Shown here piece after piece: positions 1 to 7,075 of a stretch of DNA of 8,132 nucleotides. A model generated the notes under the pieces. That model was not told the origin of the DNA. It was given only the letters and a program-made list of their open reading frames with translations, and searched no databases. The stretch comes from Pseudomonadota bacterium. Its GTDB lineage: Bacteria; Bdellovibrionota; Bdellovibrionia; Bdellovibrionales; JAEYZS01. The stretch's first letter is position 1; every line of letters starts with the position of its first letter. Location of the stretch: assembly GCA_023427925.1 (NCBI GenBank), contig JAEYZS010000303.1, positions 1 through 8,132 of the forward strand, written 5' to 3'. The translations under genes were made by a program, and so were the position numbers.

Positions 1-1890
1 ACCCAAAGACTTCTTAAAACACGAATGTTCTCAGACTTCTTAAGTAAGATTCATTTTTGGGGATGGCAGTTGATCATTGTGGCAGCTGCGATCACATTAC
101 CTTTGGGATATTCTCAGTCCAAGGAGTATGCGGAATTAGAGTGGCCGATCGATATTGCAATCACTTTGATTTGGGTTGTGTTTGCGATTAACTTTTTTGG
201 AACGATTAAGAATCGTCGAGAAAAGCACATGTATGTTGCGATTTGGTTTTATATCGCAACCATCATTACTGTGGCAGTGCTTCACGTTGTTAATTCCATT
301 GAATTACCAGTTTCACTCTTTCAAAGCTACCCGGTGTATGCAGGTATTCAAGATGCTTTAGTTCAATGGTGGTATGGGCATAATGCGGTGGCCTTCTTCC
401 TCACAACGCCGTTTTTGGGGTTGATGTATTACTACATGCCTAAAATGGCCAATCGCCCGATCTACTCATACCGTCTTTCGATCATTCACTTCTGGTCGCT
501 GGTATTTATTTATATTTGGGCAGGACCCCATCATCTCCTCTACACAGCACTACCAGATTGGGCGCAAACACTTGGAATGATCTTTTCAATTATGTTGTGG
601 GCACCAAGTTGGGGTGGAATGATCAACGGCCTTTTGACTCTAAGAGGCGCTTGGCATTTACTTCGCGACGATCCGATTATCAAATTCATGGTTGCAGCTA
701 TCACGTTTTATGGAATGGCCACATTTGAAGGACCGCTTCTTTCAATTAAGTCTGTTAGTGCTATTGGGCATTATACAGATTGGATTGTAGGCCACGTCCA
801 TAGCGGAGCATTGGGATGGAATGGATTCTTAACCTTTGCAATGATTTATTTCCTAGTTCCAAAACTTTGGAATACAAAGCTCTATAGTTTAAAGCTTGCG
901 ACAGTCCATTTCTGGGTCGGGCTATTGGGAATTCTCCTATACTATATTTCTATGGTGACAGCTGGAGTTACACAAGGTCTTATGTGGCTTGCAATTAACG
1001 AAGGAGGAAAGCTTGTTTACCCTGACTTCGTTGAGACTGTCACAGCAATAGTTCCACTCTACTGGGTAAGAGCTTTGGGTGGAGTCTTTTATCTATCTGG
1101 ATTTATTTTAATGGCGTACAACATCATTAAAACAATTCAATCTGCTCCAAAAAAAGAAAAGGTTCAGGTCTATGCTGCTAAACCTGAGAGTTTAGTTGTT
1201 TCAAAAACCGAAACTAAACACAAACAACTTGAGGGGATGGGACTTGTATTTAGCGTTCTCACTTTTATCGCTATTGCAGTAGGATCAGTAATTGAGATTG
1301 TTCCAACGTTATCCCTTCATAAATATATAGACCCAGTGAAGGTCACAGATCCATATTCTGCTTTAGAACTTGCTGGTCGAGATATTTATATTAAAGAAGG
1401 ATGTTACGTTTGCCACTCCCAAATGATTAGAAAGCTTCCTGCTGAAGTATTAAGATATGGTGATGCTTCTACGATTGAAGAATCTATGTGGGATCGTCCA
1501 TTTCAATGGGGATCAAAGAGAACAGGTCCTGATTTATCTCGCCTTGGTAAAAAGTATCCTGATCTTTGGCACTATCGACACATGATAGATCCTAGAGCTG
1601 TGACTCCAGGATCCATTATGCCAGCTTACCCTTGGCTTGCAGAAAAGAAAGTGGACTTCTTGCACCTACGAAAGAAACTTTCAGTTATGCATACTTTGGG
1701 AGTGCCCTATACATCAGAGCAGCTTGCAAGAGCAGATTTAGATGCCGAAGCAGATGCAAAAGTTATTGCAAAAGGGTTAAAAGAAAGCGGAATAGAAGGC
1801 GACAAGCTCGAGCAAAAAGAGATTGTAGCACTCATTGCTTATCTTCAAGCCCTTGGTCAGAAAGCTAAAGCTGAGGAGGGTGCAGAATGA
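1..1890 (+). CDS. ccoNO: cbb3-type cytochrome c oxidase, fused CcoN-CcoO (5' partial)
   Basis: This is the catalytic core of a high-affinity cbb3 oxidase in the inner membrane, reducing O2 with electrons from cytochrome c. Residues are counted from the ATG at 25. The CcoN part (to about 370) has the CuB ligands H119 and H169/H170 in WAGPHH, the presumed cross-linked Tyr Y163, and the haem ligands H257 and H259 in [10 protein letters not shown]. Spacing between these matches Pseudomonas stutzeri CcoN. A Lys-rich linker (about 374-402) leads to a CcoO anchor helix (about 405-427), a CxxCH haem c site (C460, C463, H464) and the likely axial Met M532 in MPAYPW. The frame stays open from base 1, and the eight residues before the ATG align to CcoN, so about 88 residues, including the first low-spin haem His, lie off the window. 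Family assignment is very sure; the fusion is read directly from one uninterrupted frame. Confidence 0.96.
   Translation, partial: TQRLLKTRMFSDFLSKIHFWGWQLIIVAAAITLPLGYSQSKEYAELEWPIDIAITLIWVVFAINFFGTIKNRREKHMYVAIWFYIATIITVAVLHVVNSIELPVSLFQSYPVYAGIQDALVQWWYGHNAVAFFLTTPFLGLMYYYMPKMANRPIYSYRLSIIHFWSLVFIYIWAGPHHLLYTALPDWAQTLGMIFSIMLWAPSWGGMINGLLTLRGAWHLLRDDPIIKFMVAAITFYGMATFEGPLLSIKSVSAIGHYTDWIVGHVHSGALGWNGFLTFAMIYFLVPKLWNTKLYSLKLATVHFWVGLLGILLYYISMVTAGVTQGLMWLAINEGGKLVYPDFVETVTAIVPLYWVRALGGVFYLSGFILMAYNIIKTIQSAPKKEKVQVYAAKPESLVVSKTETKHKQLEGMGLVFSVLTFIAIAVGSVIEIVPTLSLHKYIDPVKVTDPYSALELAGRDIYIKEGCYVCHSQMIRKLPAEVLRYGDASTIEESMWDRPFQWGSKRTGPDLSRLGKKYPDLWHYRHMIDPRAVTPGSIMPAYPWLAEKKVDFLHLRKKLSVMHTLGVPYTSEQLARADLDAEADAKVIAKGLKESGIEGDKLEQKEIVALIAYLQALGQKAKAEEGAE
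1873..1879 (+). promoter_or_regulatory. Ribosome binding site of ccoQ
   Basis: GAGGAGG lies inside the 3' end of ccoNO, 7 nt before the ATG at 1887. It is a near-perfect Shine-Dalgarno site and is the main support for the small ccoQ gene, whose start overlaps the ccoNO stop as ATGA. Confidence 0.75.
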
Positions 1891-2057
1891 AACAAGAAGG
1901 ATTAGCATATTTTACTGATACTTGGCTGACATTAGTTGGCCTCATAATATTCTTTGTATTTTTTGTAAGCCTTATTATCAAAGTCTACAGAATTAAAAAT
2001 GAATACTACGAAGTGATGTCCAACATGCCATTAGAGGATGCCCATGAGCGAGAGTAA
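1887..2057 (+). CDS. ccoQ: cbb3 oxidase small subunit CcoQ (56 aa)
   Basis: Small single-helix membrane subunit that in other bacteria helps stabilise the cbb3 complex. The frame starts at the ATG overlapping the ccoNO stop and ends with TAA at 2055-2057. The protein begins [11 protein letters not shown] and has one hydrophobic helix at about residues 14-31, rich in Phe, Ile and Val. A basic stretch (KVYRIK) and an acidic tail ([10 protein letters not shown]) follow. The [12 protein letters not shown] region resembles the short cytoplasmic tail typical of CcoQ. Its position between ccoO and ccoP is the canonical ccoNOQP order. It overlaps ccoNO by 4 nt and the ccoP start by 14 nt, implying coupled translation. 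Identification rests on size, topology and position, since CcoQ is poorly conserved. Confidence 0.85.
   Translation: MKQEGLAYFTDTWLTLVGLIIFFVFFVSLIIKVYRIKNEYYEVMSNMPLEDAHERE
2034..2037 (+). promoter_or_regulatory. Ribosome binding site that selects the ccoP start
   Basis: GAGG ends directly against an ATG at 2038 (no spacer) but sits 6 nt before the second in-frame ATG at 2044. Normal spacing therefore favours initiation at 2044, giving a protein that begins MSESKDN rather than MPMSESK. Confidence 0.55.
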
Positions 2058-2619
2058 AGATAACAAAGAAGTTAAAGACGCAAAAATTTTAGATCAACAC
2101 TATGATGGTATTATTGAGCACGATCACCCGCTTCCAAACTGGTGGGTTGCGACCTTTATTATTACGATTATTTTTTCTGTATTCTATTATGGCTACTATG
2201 AAATGTTTGACGGCCCTTCGACTGATCAGGAACTTTCAGAAAAGCTTGCCATCATCCAAGAAAAGAGTTCGCAATCTGGTTCCGATGAAGTCCTTACAAA
2301 TATTGATGAGCTCGTCAAGGATGCATCAATCATTCCTTTGGGACAAAAAGTCTACGCTGAAAAGTGTTTTATGTGTCATGGGGATAAGGGGCAGGGTTTG
2401 ATTGGCCCGAACACGACCGATGACTTTTGGATTCACGGTAACAAACCAAAAGATATCTTGTACGTGATACAAAAGGGTGTCCCAGATAAAGGAATGGTAC
2501 CATGGGAAGCAGTTCTTTCGGTAGAAGAGCAGATTGCGACAGTGGCATATATTCTGTCTCTTCATGGAACCAATCCTCCGGGAGCAAAGGCCGCCGAGGG
2601 AATTGAATACAAAGACTGA
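2044..2619 (+). CDS. ccoP: cbb3 oxidase subunit CcoP, short single-haem form (191 aa)
   Basis: Membrane-anchored c-type cytochrome that passes electrons to the CcoNO core. An acidic/basic cytoplasmic N-terminus carries the CcoP signature DGIIEHDHPLPNWW (about residues 21-34), then one transmembrane helix (about 33-52). A charged linker leads to a single cytochrome c domain with CxxCH at C108, C111 and H112 and a likely axial Met M151 (KGMVPW). Classical CcoP is around 300 residues with two haem c sites; here only one is present and the frame closes normally after a GTNPPGAKA segment. No second CxxCH was found after it, so this looks like a natural short form rather than a truncation. The start at 2044 is preferred over 2038 on ribosome-site spacing. 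It overlaps ccoQ by 14 nt, and ccoG follows 18 nt later. Confidence 0.93.
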   Translation: MSESKDNKEVKDAKILDQHYDGIIEHDHPLPNWWVATFIITIIFSVFYYGYYEMFDGPSTDQELSEKLAIIQEKSSQSGSDEVLTNIDELVKDASIIPLGQKVYAEKCFMCHGDKGQGLIGPNTTDDFWIHGNKPKDILYVIQKGVPDKGMVPWEAVLSVEEQIATVAYILSLHGTNPPGAKAAEGIEYKD

Positions 2620-2637
2620 AAATAACAAGGATAAGAC

Positions 2638-4038
2638 ATGTCATTAGGTGATGAGAGACTTTCGACTACGGATAAAAAGGGAAATAGAATTTTTCTATAT
2701 CCTGCCGAGGTAAAAGGTTTTTTCAGAAAATACCGCGACAAAGTGCAAGCTGTCTTAATTTTATTTTTTTTGATTCTGCCTTGGCTCAAGTGGAATGGAG
2801 TTCAGCTTTTTTTACTCGATATACCGAACAGAACATTCCATTTATTTGGAATTTTGTTTAAGTCTCATGATGCTCCTTTAATTTTTTTAGTGTTAGCGGT
2901 CGGCACAATTGGCTTGGGTTTTGTCACAGCGGTATTTGGCCGTGTTTGGTGTGGGTGGGCCTGCCCGCAAACAGTTTTTATTGATGGAGTTTATCGTAGG
3001 ATTGAAATGTGGGTTCAGGGTGATTATTTAAAGCGAAGAAAGCTTGCGAAGGAACCTTGGCATTTTCAGAAGCTACTCAAAATTTCTTTTACCTGGTTTT
3101 TGTATTTTATAGTCTCTACCATTATCGCACATTCTTTTGTGGCCTACTTTGTAGGTTCGGACAAATTGTTATCAATGATAATGGGAACTCCACAGGAAAA
3201 TTGGTCGGCCTTTCTCATTGTTATGGGAATGACTTTGGTGCTGCTATTTAATTTTGGCTGGTTCAGAGAGCAGTTTTGTATTATCGCCTGTCCTTATGGT
3301 CGCATTCAGTCCGTCTTGATGGACAAGCAGTCAATGTCTGTGATGTACGATTACAACCGAGGTGAGCCTCGTAAAGAATCTCATGTTCCCAAAGAACTAC
3401 AGGGCGATTGTGTCAATTGTAGAAGATGTGTTGAAGTTTGTCCGACGGGAATTGATATTCGGCGTGGGATACAAATGGAATGCATCGGGTGCACCGCTTG
3501 TATTGATGCGTGCGACGATATTATGGCAAAGGTTGATAAGCCTTTGGGGCTAATTCGATATAGCTCGGAATTTGAAATAGAAAATAAAATTTCAGTTGCA
3601 CCTAAAAATCGAATTTTCCGTCCGAGGGTAATTGCCTATTTTGCCGTAATCGTTGCAATGAGTGGTCTGCTTTTTTACCTCGTTGGTATTAGAGACCCGA
3701 TTAAAATAAGTGTGTTGAAAGCAAAAGACGCCCTGTATTCAGTAATAAAGGAAGGTCAGAGTGATTTTGTCTTAAATCATTTCAAGCTTCATATACACAA
3801 CCAAAGCTCAAAAGAAATGACCGTGAATGTAAGCTCTGATTTAACGTTAGTCCTCCCACAAAATGACATATTACTGAGACCAAATAAGAGCCAGGAAATT
3901 CATTTCTTTGTTAAGTTCCCTCTCGGGCAATCCAAAGAGCTTCGTGGAAGTTTTAAAAGGAATCTCAATATTGCAGTTAAGCAAGGAGACAAAGAACTAA
4001 GCTTTGAAAAGGAATTAACGCTTGTTGGACCTTTCTAG
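2638..4038 (+). CDS. ccoG: cbb3 oxidase accessory iron-sulfur protein CcoG (FixG/RdxA family)
   Basis: Polytopic membrane ferredoxin-like protein of 466 aa, the usual family length. CcoG homologues are reported to act as cupric reductases that supply Cu(I) for the CuB centre of cbb3 oxidase. Visible features in order: hydrophobic helices at about 37-50 and 80-100; a CxxxCP motif (C105, C109) in WCGWACP; helices at about 150-170 and 190-206; a second CxxxCP (C214, C218). Two 4Fe-4S ferredoxin clusters follow (C258, C261, C264, C268 and C282, C285, C288, C292), then a helix at about 332-350 and an Ig-like C-terminal domain (about 375-466). All expected cysteines are present. AAGGA at 2627-2631 lies 6 nt before the ATG. 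The 18-nt gap after ccoP indicates the same operon. Confidence 0.96.
   Translation: MSLGDERLSTTDKKGNRIFLYPAEVKGFFRKYRDKVQAVLILFFLILPWLKWNGVQLFLLDIPNRTFHLFGILFKSHDAPLIFLVLAVGTIGLGFVTAVFGRVWCGWACPQTVFIDGVYRRIEMWVQGDYLKRRKLAKEPWHFQKLLKISFTWFLYFIVSTIIAHSFVAYFVGSDKLLSMIMGTPQENWSAFLIVMGMTLVLLFNFGWFREQFCIIACPYGRIQSVLMDKQSMSVMYDYNRGEPRKESHVPKELQGDCVNCRRCVEVCPTGIDIRRGIQMECIGCTACIDACDDIMAKVDKPLGLIRYSSEFEIENKISVAPKNRIFRPRVIAYFAVIVAMSGLLFYLVGIRDPIKISVLKAKDALYSVIKEGQSDFVLNHFKLHIHNQSSKEMTVNVSSDLTLVLPQNDILLRPNKSQEIHFFVKFPLGQSKELRGSFKRNLNIAVKQGDKELSFEKELTLVGPF
4007..4013 (+). promoter_or_regulatory. Possible ribosome binding site for the 4022 ORF
   Basis: AAAAGGA sits in the last codons of ccoG, 8 nt before the TTG at 4022. 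This spacing is the reason for choosing that TTG as the start. A second TTG directly follows at 4025 and is nearly as well placed. Confidence 0.4.
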
Positions 4039-4300
4039 TGTATTTAACGAAATTAAACTTTACTGGGGACTCCTAGCGGTTCCAGTGTTGGGAATTCTTG
4101 TGAGTTCTCACTGTGTGATTCTAGGAGTTTTTGCATTATTCACCATTAAAAGAGGTTGCTCTCATCGCCTTACAAAAAATAGAGTGATATTTTTAGCTTT
4201 GAGTTTGGTCTTTACGCTCATCTTAATGAGTCACTCTTATGACAATATCAAAGGGCCCTTGAGTAGCCCCTCAATATTATGTATTCCCTTCAGAAATTAA
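4022..4300 (+). CDS. Small hypothetical membrane protein (92 aa, TTG start)
   Basis: Not recognised as a known family. The predicted protein has a short polar N-terminus (about 1-14), a long hydrophobic segment (about 15-42, possibly one helix or a hairpin), a basic loop (KRGCSHRLTKNR, about 43-54) and a second hydrophobic segment (about 55-70), then a polar tail. It overlaps the 3' end of ccoG by 17 nt and fills nearly all of the 271 bp between ccoG and the convergent scoB. That packing, plus a possible ribosome site, suggests it is real and translated with ccoG. ccoH (fixH) often occupies this position. The opening region around YWGLLAVP is loosely like the start of a FixH helix, but the periplasmic FixH domain is absent, so no function is assigned. 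It could still be a chance ORF. Confidence 0.5.
   Translation: MLDLSSVFNEIKLYWGLLAVPVLGILVSSHCVILGVFALFTIKRGCSHRLTKNRVIFLALSLVFTLILMSHSYDNIKGPLSSPSILCIPFRN
4251..4274. other. Palindrome and short hairpin at the convergent gene junction
   Basis: AAGGGCCCTT (4251-4260) is a perfect 10-bp palindrome. It overlaps a 5-bp stem TTGAG (4259-4263) / CTCAA (4270-4274) with a 6-nt loop. The site lies near the end of the 4022 ORF, about 36 bp before the convergent scoB stop, where termination of both transcripts would be expected. No T-tract follows on either strand, so calling it an intrinsic terminator is not justified. Confidence 0.25.
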
Positions 4301-4309
4301 ATGGAGAAA

Positions 4310-4966
4310 CTAAAACTGCATTGGCTTAACATCAGAAGCCACTTTAATTTTTCCAGCAGTCGCTTTCACAACTTGGTCGACTGTTAAATCCGGTGCAAAT
4401 TCTCTTAAGAGAAAACCATCAGGCGTTACATCTAGAACCCCATAATCGCTTACGATTTGATGAATACATCTTAAGCCTGTGAAGGGGAGCGTGCATTTTT
4501 TAACGAGTTTCATATCGCCAGATTTATCTACGTGTTGCATAGCCACGATCACGCGTTTTGCGCCAGCAACGAGATCCATTGCTCCGCCCATTCCCTTAAC
4601 CATTTTTCCAGGGATCATCCAGTTTGCAATATTACCTTCTTCATCGACTTGCATTGCGCCCAATACAGTTAAATCAACATGTCCGCCTCGAATCATGGCA
4701 AAGCTATCGGCACTTGAAAAAAAACTCGCTCCAGGAACTGTTGTAATCGTCTGTTTACCAGCATTAATAAGATCGGCATCAATTTCATTTTCGCGAGGAA
4801 AAGGACCCATTCCTAATAATCCATTTTCGCTTTGAAGATAAACTGTCATGCCCTCTGGGATATAATTGGCAACAAGAGTGGGAATTCCAATTCCAAGATT
4901 GACGACAAAACCGTCTTTAACTTCTTTTGAAATTCTCTGTGCAATTTGTTCTTTTGTTAATGGCAT
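4310..4966 (-). CDS. scoB: Succinyl-CoA:3-oxoacid CoA-transferase, subunit B
   Basis: Cytoplasmic subunit (218 aa, normal length) of the two-subunit family I CoA-transferase that moves CoA from succinyl-CoA to acetoacetate. E47 in the SENG motif is the catalytic glutamate that forms the covalent acyl/CoA intermediate. Other family signatures are GIGIPT (25-30), GGHVDLTVLGAMQVD (94-108) and GMGGAMDLV (125-133). GGGAG at 4973-4977 stands 6 nt before the ATG and confirms the start. It is the last gene of the thiolase-scoA-scoB set, 87 bp after scoA. Its stop is only 9 bp from the end of the convergent 4022 ORF. The related acetate-using AtoA is the main alternative; the succinyl-CoA assignment follows overall similarity as I recall it. 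Confidence 0.93.
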   Translation of the reverse strand: MPLTKEQIAQRISKEVKDGFVVNLGIGIPTLVANYIPEGMTVYLQSENGLLGMGPFPRENEIDADLINAGKQTITTVPGASFFSSADSFAMIRGGHVDLTVLGAMQVDEEGNIANWMIPGKMVKGMGGAMDLVAGAKRVIVAMQHVDKSGDMKLVKKCTLPFTGLRCIHQIVSDYGVLDVTPDGFLLREFAPDLTVDQVVKATAGKIKVASDVKPMQF

Positions 4967-5004
4967 TTCTTGCTCCCGATTTTTGGCCTTTCTTTCTTAA
5001 CTCT

Positions 5005-5039
5005 ATCACCGCAACTTATGGCCAACATTATTCGGTGAT
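5005..5039. repeat. Inverted repeat in the scoA-scoB spacer
   Basis: ATCACCG (5005-5011) and CGGTGAT (5033-5039) form a perfect 7-bp inverted repeat around a 21-nt centre. That centre itself holds a TGGCCA palindrome. The repeat occupies the 87-bp gap between scoA and scoB, a few tens of bases before the scoB start. In the - strand transcript it could fold as an intercistronic stem-loop affecting RNA processing or the scoA:scoB ratio. It could equally be a dyad operator. There is no T-tract after it, so it is unlikely to be a strong terminator. Confidence 0.45.
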
Positions 5040-5053
5040 GTGAGATTCATTCT

Positions 5054-5749
5054 TTAGTTTCGAACTGTGCGTTGTTCGATACGCTTCTCGTATGAAGGTC
5101 CTTGGATAATTCGTTGAACGTATACTCCGGGAGTGTGAATTTGATCTGGATCAAGCTCTCCGACTTCAACTAATTCTTCTACCTCGGCAATCGTGATCTT
5201 CCCGGCAGTTGCAATCATGGGATTAAAGTTTCTTGCGGTCTTTCTAAAAACTAAATTTCCGAACTTATCGCCCTTCCAGGCTTTAACCAATGCAAAATCA
5301 CCAGTGATTCCTTTTTCAAGGATATAGGGGCGACCATTGAATTCGCGTGATTCCTTGCCTTCCGCGATCAATGTGCCCACTCCAGTCGGTGTATAGAAAG
5401 CGGGAATGCCAGCTCCACCAGCTCTGAGTCTTTCGGCAAGAGTTCCCTGAGGAGCGAATTCAAGCTCGAGCTCTCCACCAAGATATTGCTTTTCAAAAGT
5501 TTTGTTTTCGCCTACGTAACTTGAAATCATTTTTTTGATTTGCCTAGTTTGCAAGAGTAAACCCAAGCCAAAATCATCAACACCTGCATTGTTTGAGACG
5601 CAGGTTAGGTTTTTTGCACCAGTATCTCGTAGAGCTACGATCAGGTTTTCTGGAATTCCACAAAGACCGAAGCCACCAACAAGAATTGTCATTCCGTCTT
5701 TAACGCCTTCGAGTGCTGACTTTGCATCTTTAAAAACTTTTGAAGCCAT
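5054..5749 (-). CDS. scoA: Succinyl-CoA:3-oxoacid CoA-transferase, subunit A
   Basis: Partner of the downstream subunit B; the heteromer activates acetoacetate to acetoacetyl-CoA at the expense of succinyl-CoA. The 231-aa length is usual. Signatures include the glycine-rich CoA-binding loop [10 protein letters not shown] (25-34), SNNAG (52-56), SSYVGEN (76-82), [19 protein letters not shown] (100-118) and TPTGVGT (120-126). The start is supported by AAGGA at 5758-5762, which overlaps the thiolase stop codon and lies 8 nt before the ATG. Only 11 bp separate it from the thiolase, so the two are almost certainly co-transcribed. No truncation or missing motif is seen. AtoD-type acetoacetate:acetate transferase is the nearest alternative. 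Confidence 0.94.
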   Translation of the reverse strand: MASKVFKDAKSALEGVKDGMTILVGGFGLCGIPENLIVALRDTGAKNLTCVSNNAGVDDFGLGLLLQTRQIKKMISSYVGENKTFEKQYLGGELELEFAPQGTLAERLRAGGAGIPAFYTPTGVGTLIAEGKESREFNGRPYILEKGITGDFALVKAWKGDKFGNLVFRKTARNFNPMIATAGKITIAEVEELVEVGELDPDQIHTPGVYVQRIIQGPSYEKRIEQRTVRN

Positions 5750-5760
5750 TGTCTTTATCC

Positions 5761-6936
5761 TTAAATTCTTTCAACGACAAGTGCAGCACCTTCACCACCA
5801 CCAATACAAAGTGTTGCTAAGCCGCGCTTTAAATTATTCTTTTCAAGTGAATGGAGAAGAGTAGTTAATACTCTTGCGCCACTTGCACCAATAGGATGGC
5901 CAAGAGCAATTGCACCACCATTAATATTTACTCTCTTATGATCCAAGCTAAACTCTTTCATCGCTGCCATAGTTACAAGAGCAAATGCTTCGTTAATTTC
6001 CCAAAGATCGATATCCGAAGATTTTAATCCAGCTTTTGAAAGTGCTTTTTTGATTGCGCCAGCTGGAGCGGTCGTAAACCATTTGGGATCTTGTGCAAAA
6101 GAGGCGTAAGATACAACTTTAGCAATTGGTTTTAGGTTATTAGATTTTGCATAGTCACCGGATGAAACGACCACGGCTGCCGCACCATCATTTATTTTAG
6201 AAGCGTTTGCCGCAGTGATTGTTCCTGCTTTATCGAATGCAGGTCGAAGTCCTGCCATCTTGTCAAATTTTGCTTTTCCAGGTTCTTCATCAGAGTCGAC
6301 CAGAACTGTCTGCTTTCCGGCTTGGACTTCGAGTCCAACGATTTCATTTTTAAAGTTTCCCGCAGCTTGAGCGGCTTGTGCGCGCTTATAGCTTTCGACA
6401 GCAAATTCATCTTGAGATTCACGGGTGATATTGAATTCTTTTGCGCAAATTTCACCGCAATTACCCATATGGATATTGTTATAAGGATCCCACAGTCCAT
6501 CTTTAATCATGGAATCAGTGAGTTGAGACGGGCCCATTCTATAACCGTTACGAACATTTTCTAAAAGGTGAGGAGCCAAGGACATATTCTCCTGTCCTCC
6601 GGCTACGATAAGATCAGCATTGCCTGAGCGGATAGAGTCACTTGCAAGCATAACTGCTTTTAAACCAGATCCGCACACTTTATTGATCGTTAAACATTCT
6701 ACGGATTGAGGAAGTCCAGCATAGATCGATGCCTGTCTTGCTGGAGCTTGCCCAACTCCTGCTGTTAAAACGTTACCCATGATGCATTCTTGGACTTGAT
6801 CGCCTTTAACTTGAGCAACTTCTAGAGCTTTTTTAATTGCTGCAGCTCCAAGCTTTGGAGCGGGAACTGAAGATAAACTCCCCATAAACGATCCAATGGC
6901 AGTACGTTGTGCCGATAGAATTACAACTTCCTTCAT
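5761..6936 (-). CDS. atoB: Acetyl-CoA C-acetyltransferase (acetoacetyl-CoA thiolase)
   Basis: Thiolase of 391 aa, full family length, catalysing the reversible cleavage of acetoacetyl-CoA plus CoA to two acetyl-CoA. Active-site residues are all visible: nucleophile C88 in NKVCGSG, H347 in [10 protein letters not shown], and the acid/base C377 in CIGGGEG. The NEAFA motif is also present. The start is fixed by a strong GGAGG at 6942-6946, 5 nt before the ATG. It is the first gene of the - strand set, with scoA 11 bp downstream. This order points to acetoacetate or ketone-body breakdown, or use of acetoacetyl-CoA from other degradation. Sequence motifs resemble the PhaA/AtoB group; a longer-chain 3-ketoacyl-CoA thiolase cannot be excluded from sequence alone, so the gene symbol is provisional. 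Confidence 0.94.
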   Translation of the reverse strand: MKEVVILSAQRTAIGSFMGSLSSVPAPKLGAAAIKKALEVAQVKGDQVQECIMGNVLTAGVGQAPARQASIYAGLPQSVECLTINKVCGSGLKAVMLASDSIRSGNADLIVAGGQENMSLAPHLLENVRNGYRMGPSQLTDSMIKDGLWDPYNNIHMGNCGEICAKEFNITRESQDEFAVESYKRAQAAQAAGNFKNEIVGLEVQAGKQTVLVDSDEEPGKAKFDKMAGLRPAFDKAGTITAANASKINDGAAAVVVSSGDYAKSNNLKPIAKVVSYASFAQDPKWFTTAPAGAIKKALSKAGLKSSDIDLWEINEAFALVTMAAMKEFSLDHKRVNINGGAIALGHPIGASGARVLTTLLHSLEKNNLKRGLATLCIGGGEGAALVVERI

Positions 6937-6957
6937 ATAAACCTCCGATATCCATAC

Positions 6958-6986
6958 AAATTAACTACGCTTGGTTACGGGAGCAA
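6958..6986 (-). promoter_or_regulatory. Candidate sigma70-like promoter of the thiolase-scoAB operon
   Basis: Read on the - strand, TTGCTC (6981-6986) and TAATTT (6958-6963) are separated by 17 nt, giving a plausible -35/-10 pair. A transcript from about 6951 would have a leader of roughly 15 nt that still includes the GGAGG site. Both boxes match the consensus only in part, so this is a weak prediction. No clear operator was recognised in the 139-bp divergent region (6937-7075). Confidence 0.3.
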
Positions 6987-7063
6987 GTAAGATTTATCTA
7001 TGACACAGCCAGAAAAGGGTTGTGTGCGTTATAAATGAGAATGAAAATAATAGGGAAGATAAC

Positions 7064-7069
7064 AAAGGA
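7064..7069 (+). promoter_or_regulatory. Ribosome binding site that decides the 7076 start
   Basis: AAAGGA stands 6 nt before the ATG at 7076. The codon after this spacer opens a typical signal peptide, so translation from here is preferred over the in-frame GTG at 7022. That GTG would put a highly charged 18-residue extension in front of the signal peptide. Confidence 0.65.
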
Positions 7070-7075
7070 TATTTC

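Noticed and set aside
70..80. TTGATCA sequence as part of an FNR/ANR box
   Set aside because: Only one half-site is present and it is inside the CcoN coding region. Any oxygen-responsive site would be expected upstream of the real ccoNO start, off the window.
2038..2043. ccoP start at the ATG at 2038
   Set aside because: The GAGG directly abuts this ATG, leaving no spacer. The ATG at 2044 has a normal 6-nt spacing. The difference is only two residues.
4241..4300. Intrinsic terminator between the oxidase operon and scoB
   Set aside because: The possible stems are short or broken by an internal loop, and no T-tract follows on either strand.
4479..4835. 118-codon + strand ORF opposite scoB
   Set aside because: It lies wholly antisense to a well-supported scoB, its translation has no recognisable motifs, and it has no convincing ribosome site. 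It is a shadow of the coding frame.
5535..5864. 109-codon + strand ORF across the scoA-thiolase junction
   Set aside because: It is antisense to two confident genes whose catalytic motifs are intact. Its length follows from their codon use.
7030..7035. TATAAA as the -10 box for the DUF4097-like gene
   Set aside because: No acceptable -35 lies 16-18 nt upstream. The nearest candidate, ATGACA at 7000-7005, is 24 nt away.
7022..7075. N-terminal extension of the DUF4097-like protein from a GTG at 7022
   Set aside because: It would place 18 mostly charged residues before a clean signal peptide. The ATG at 7076 has its own AAAGGA site at good spacing.
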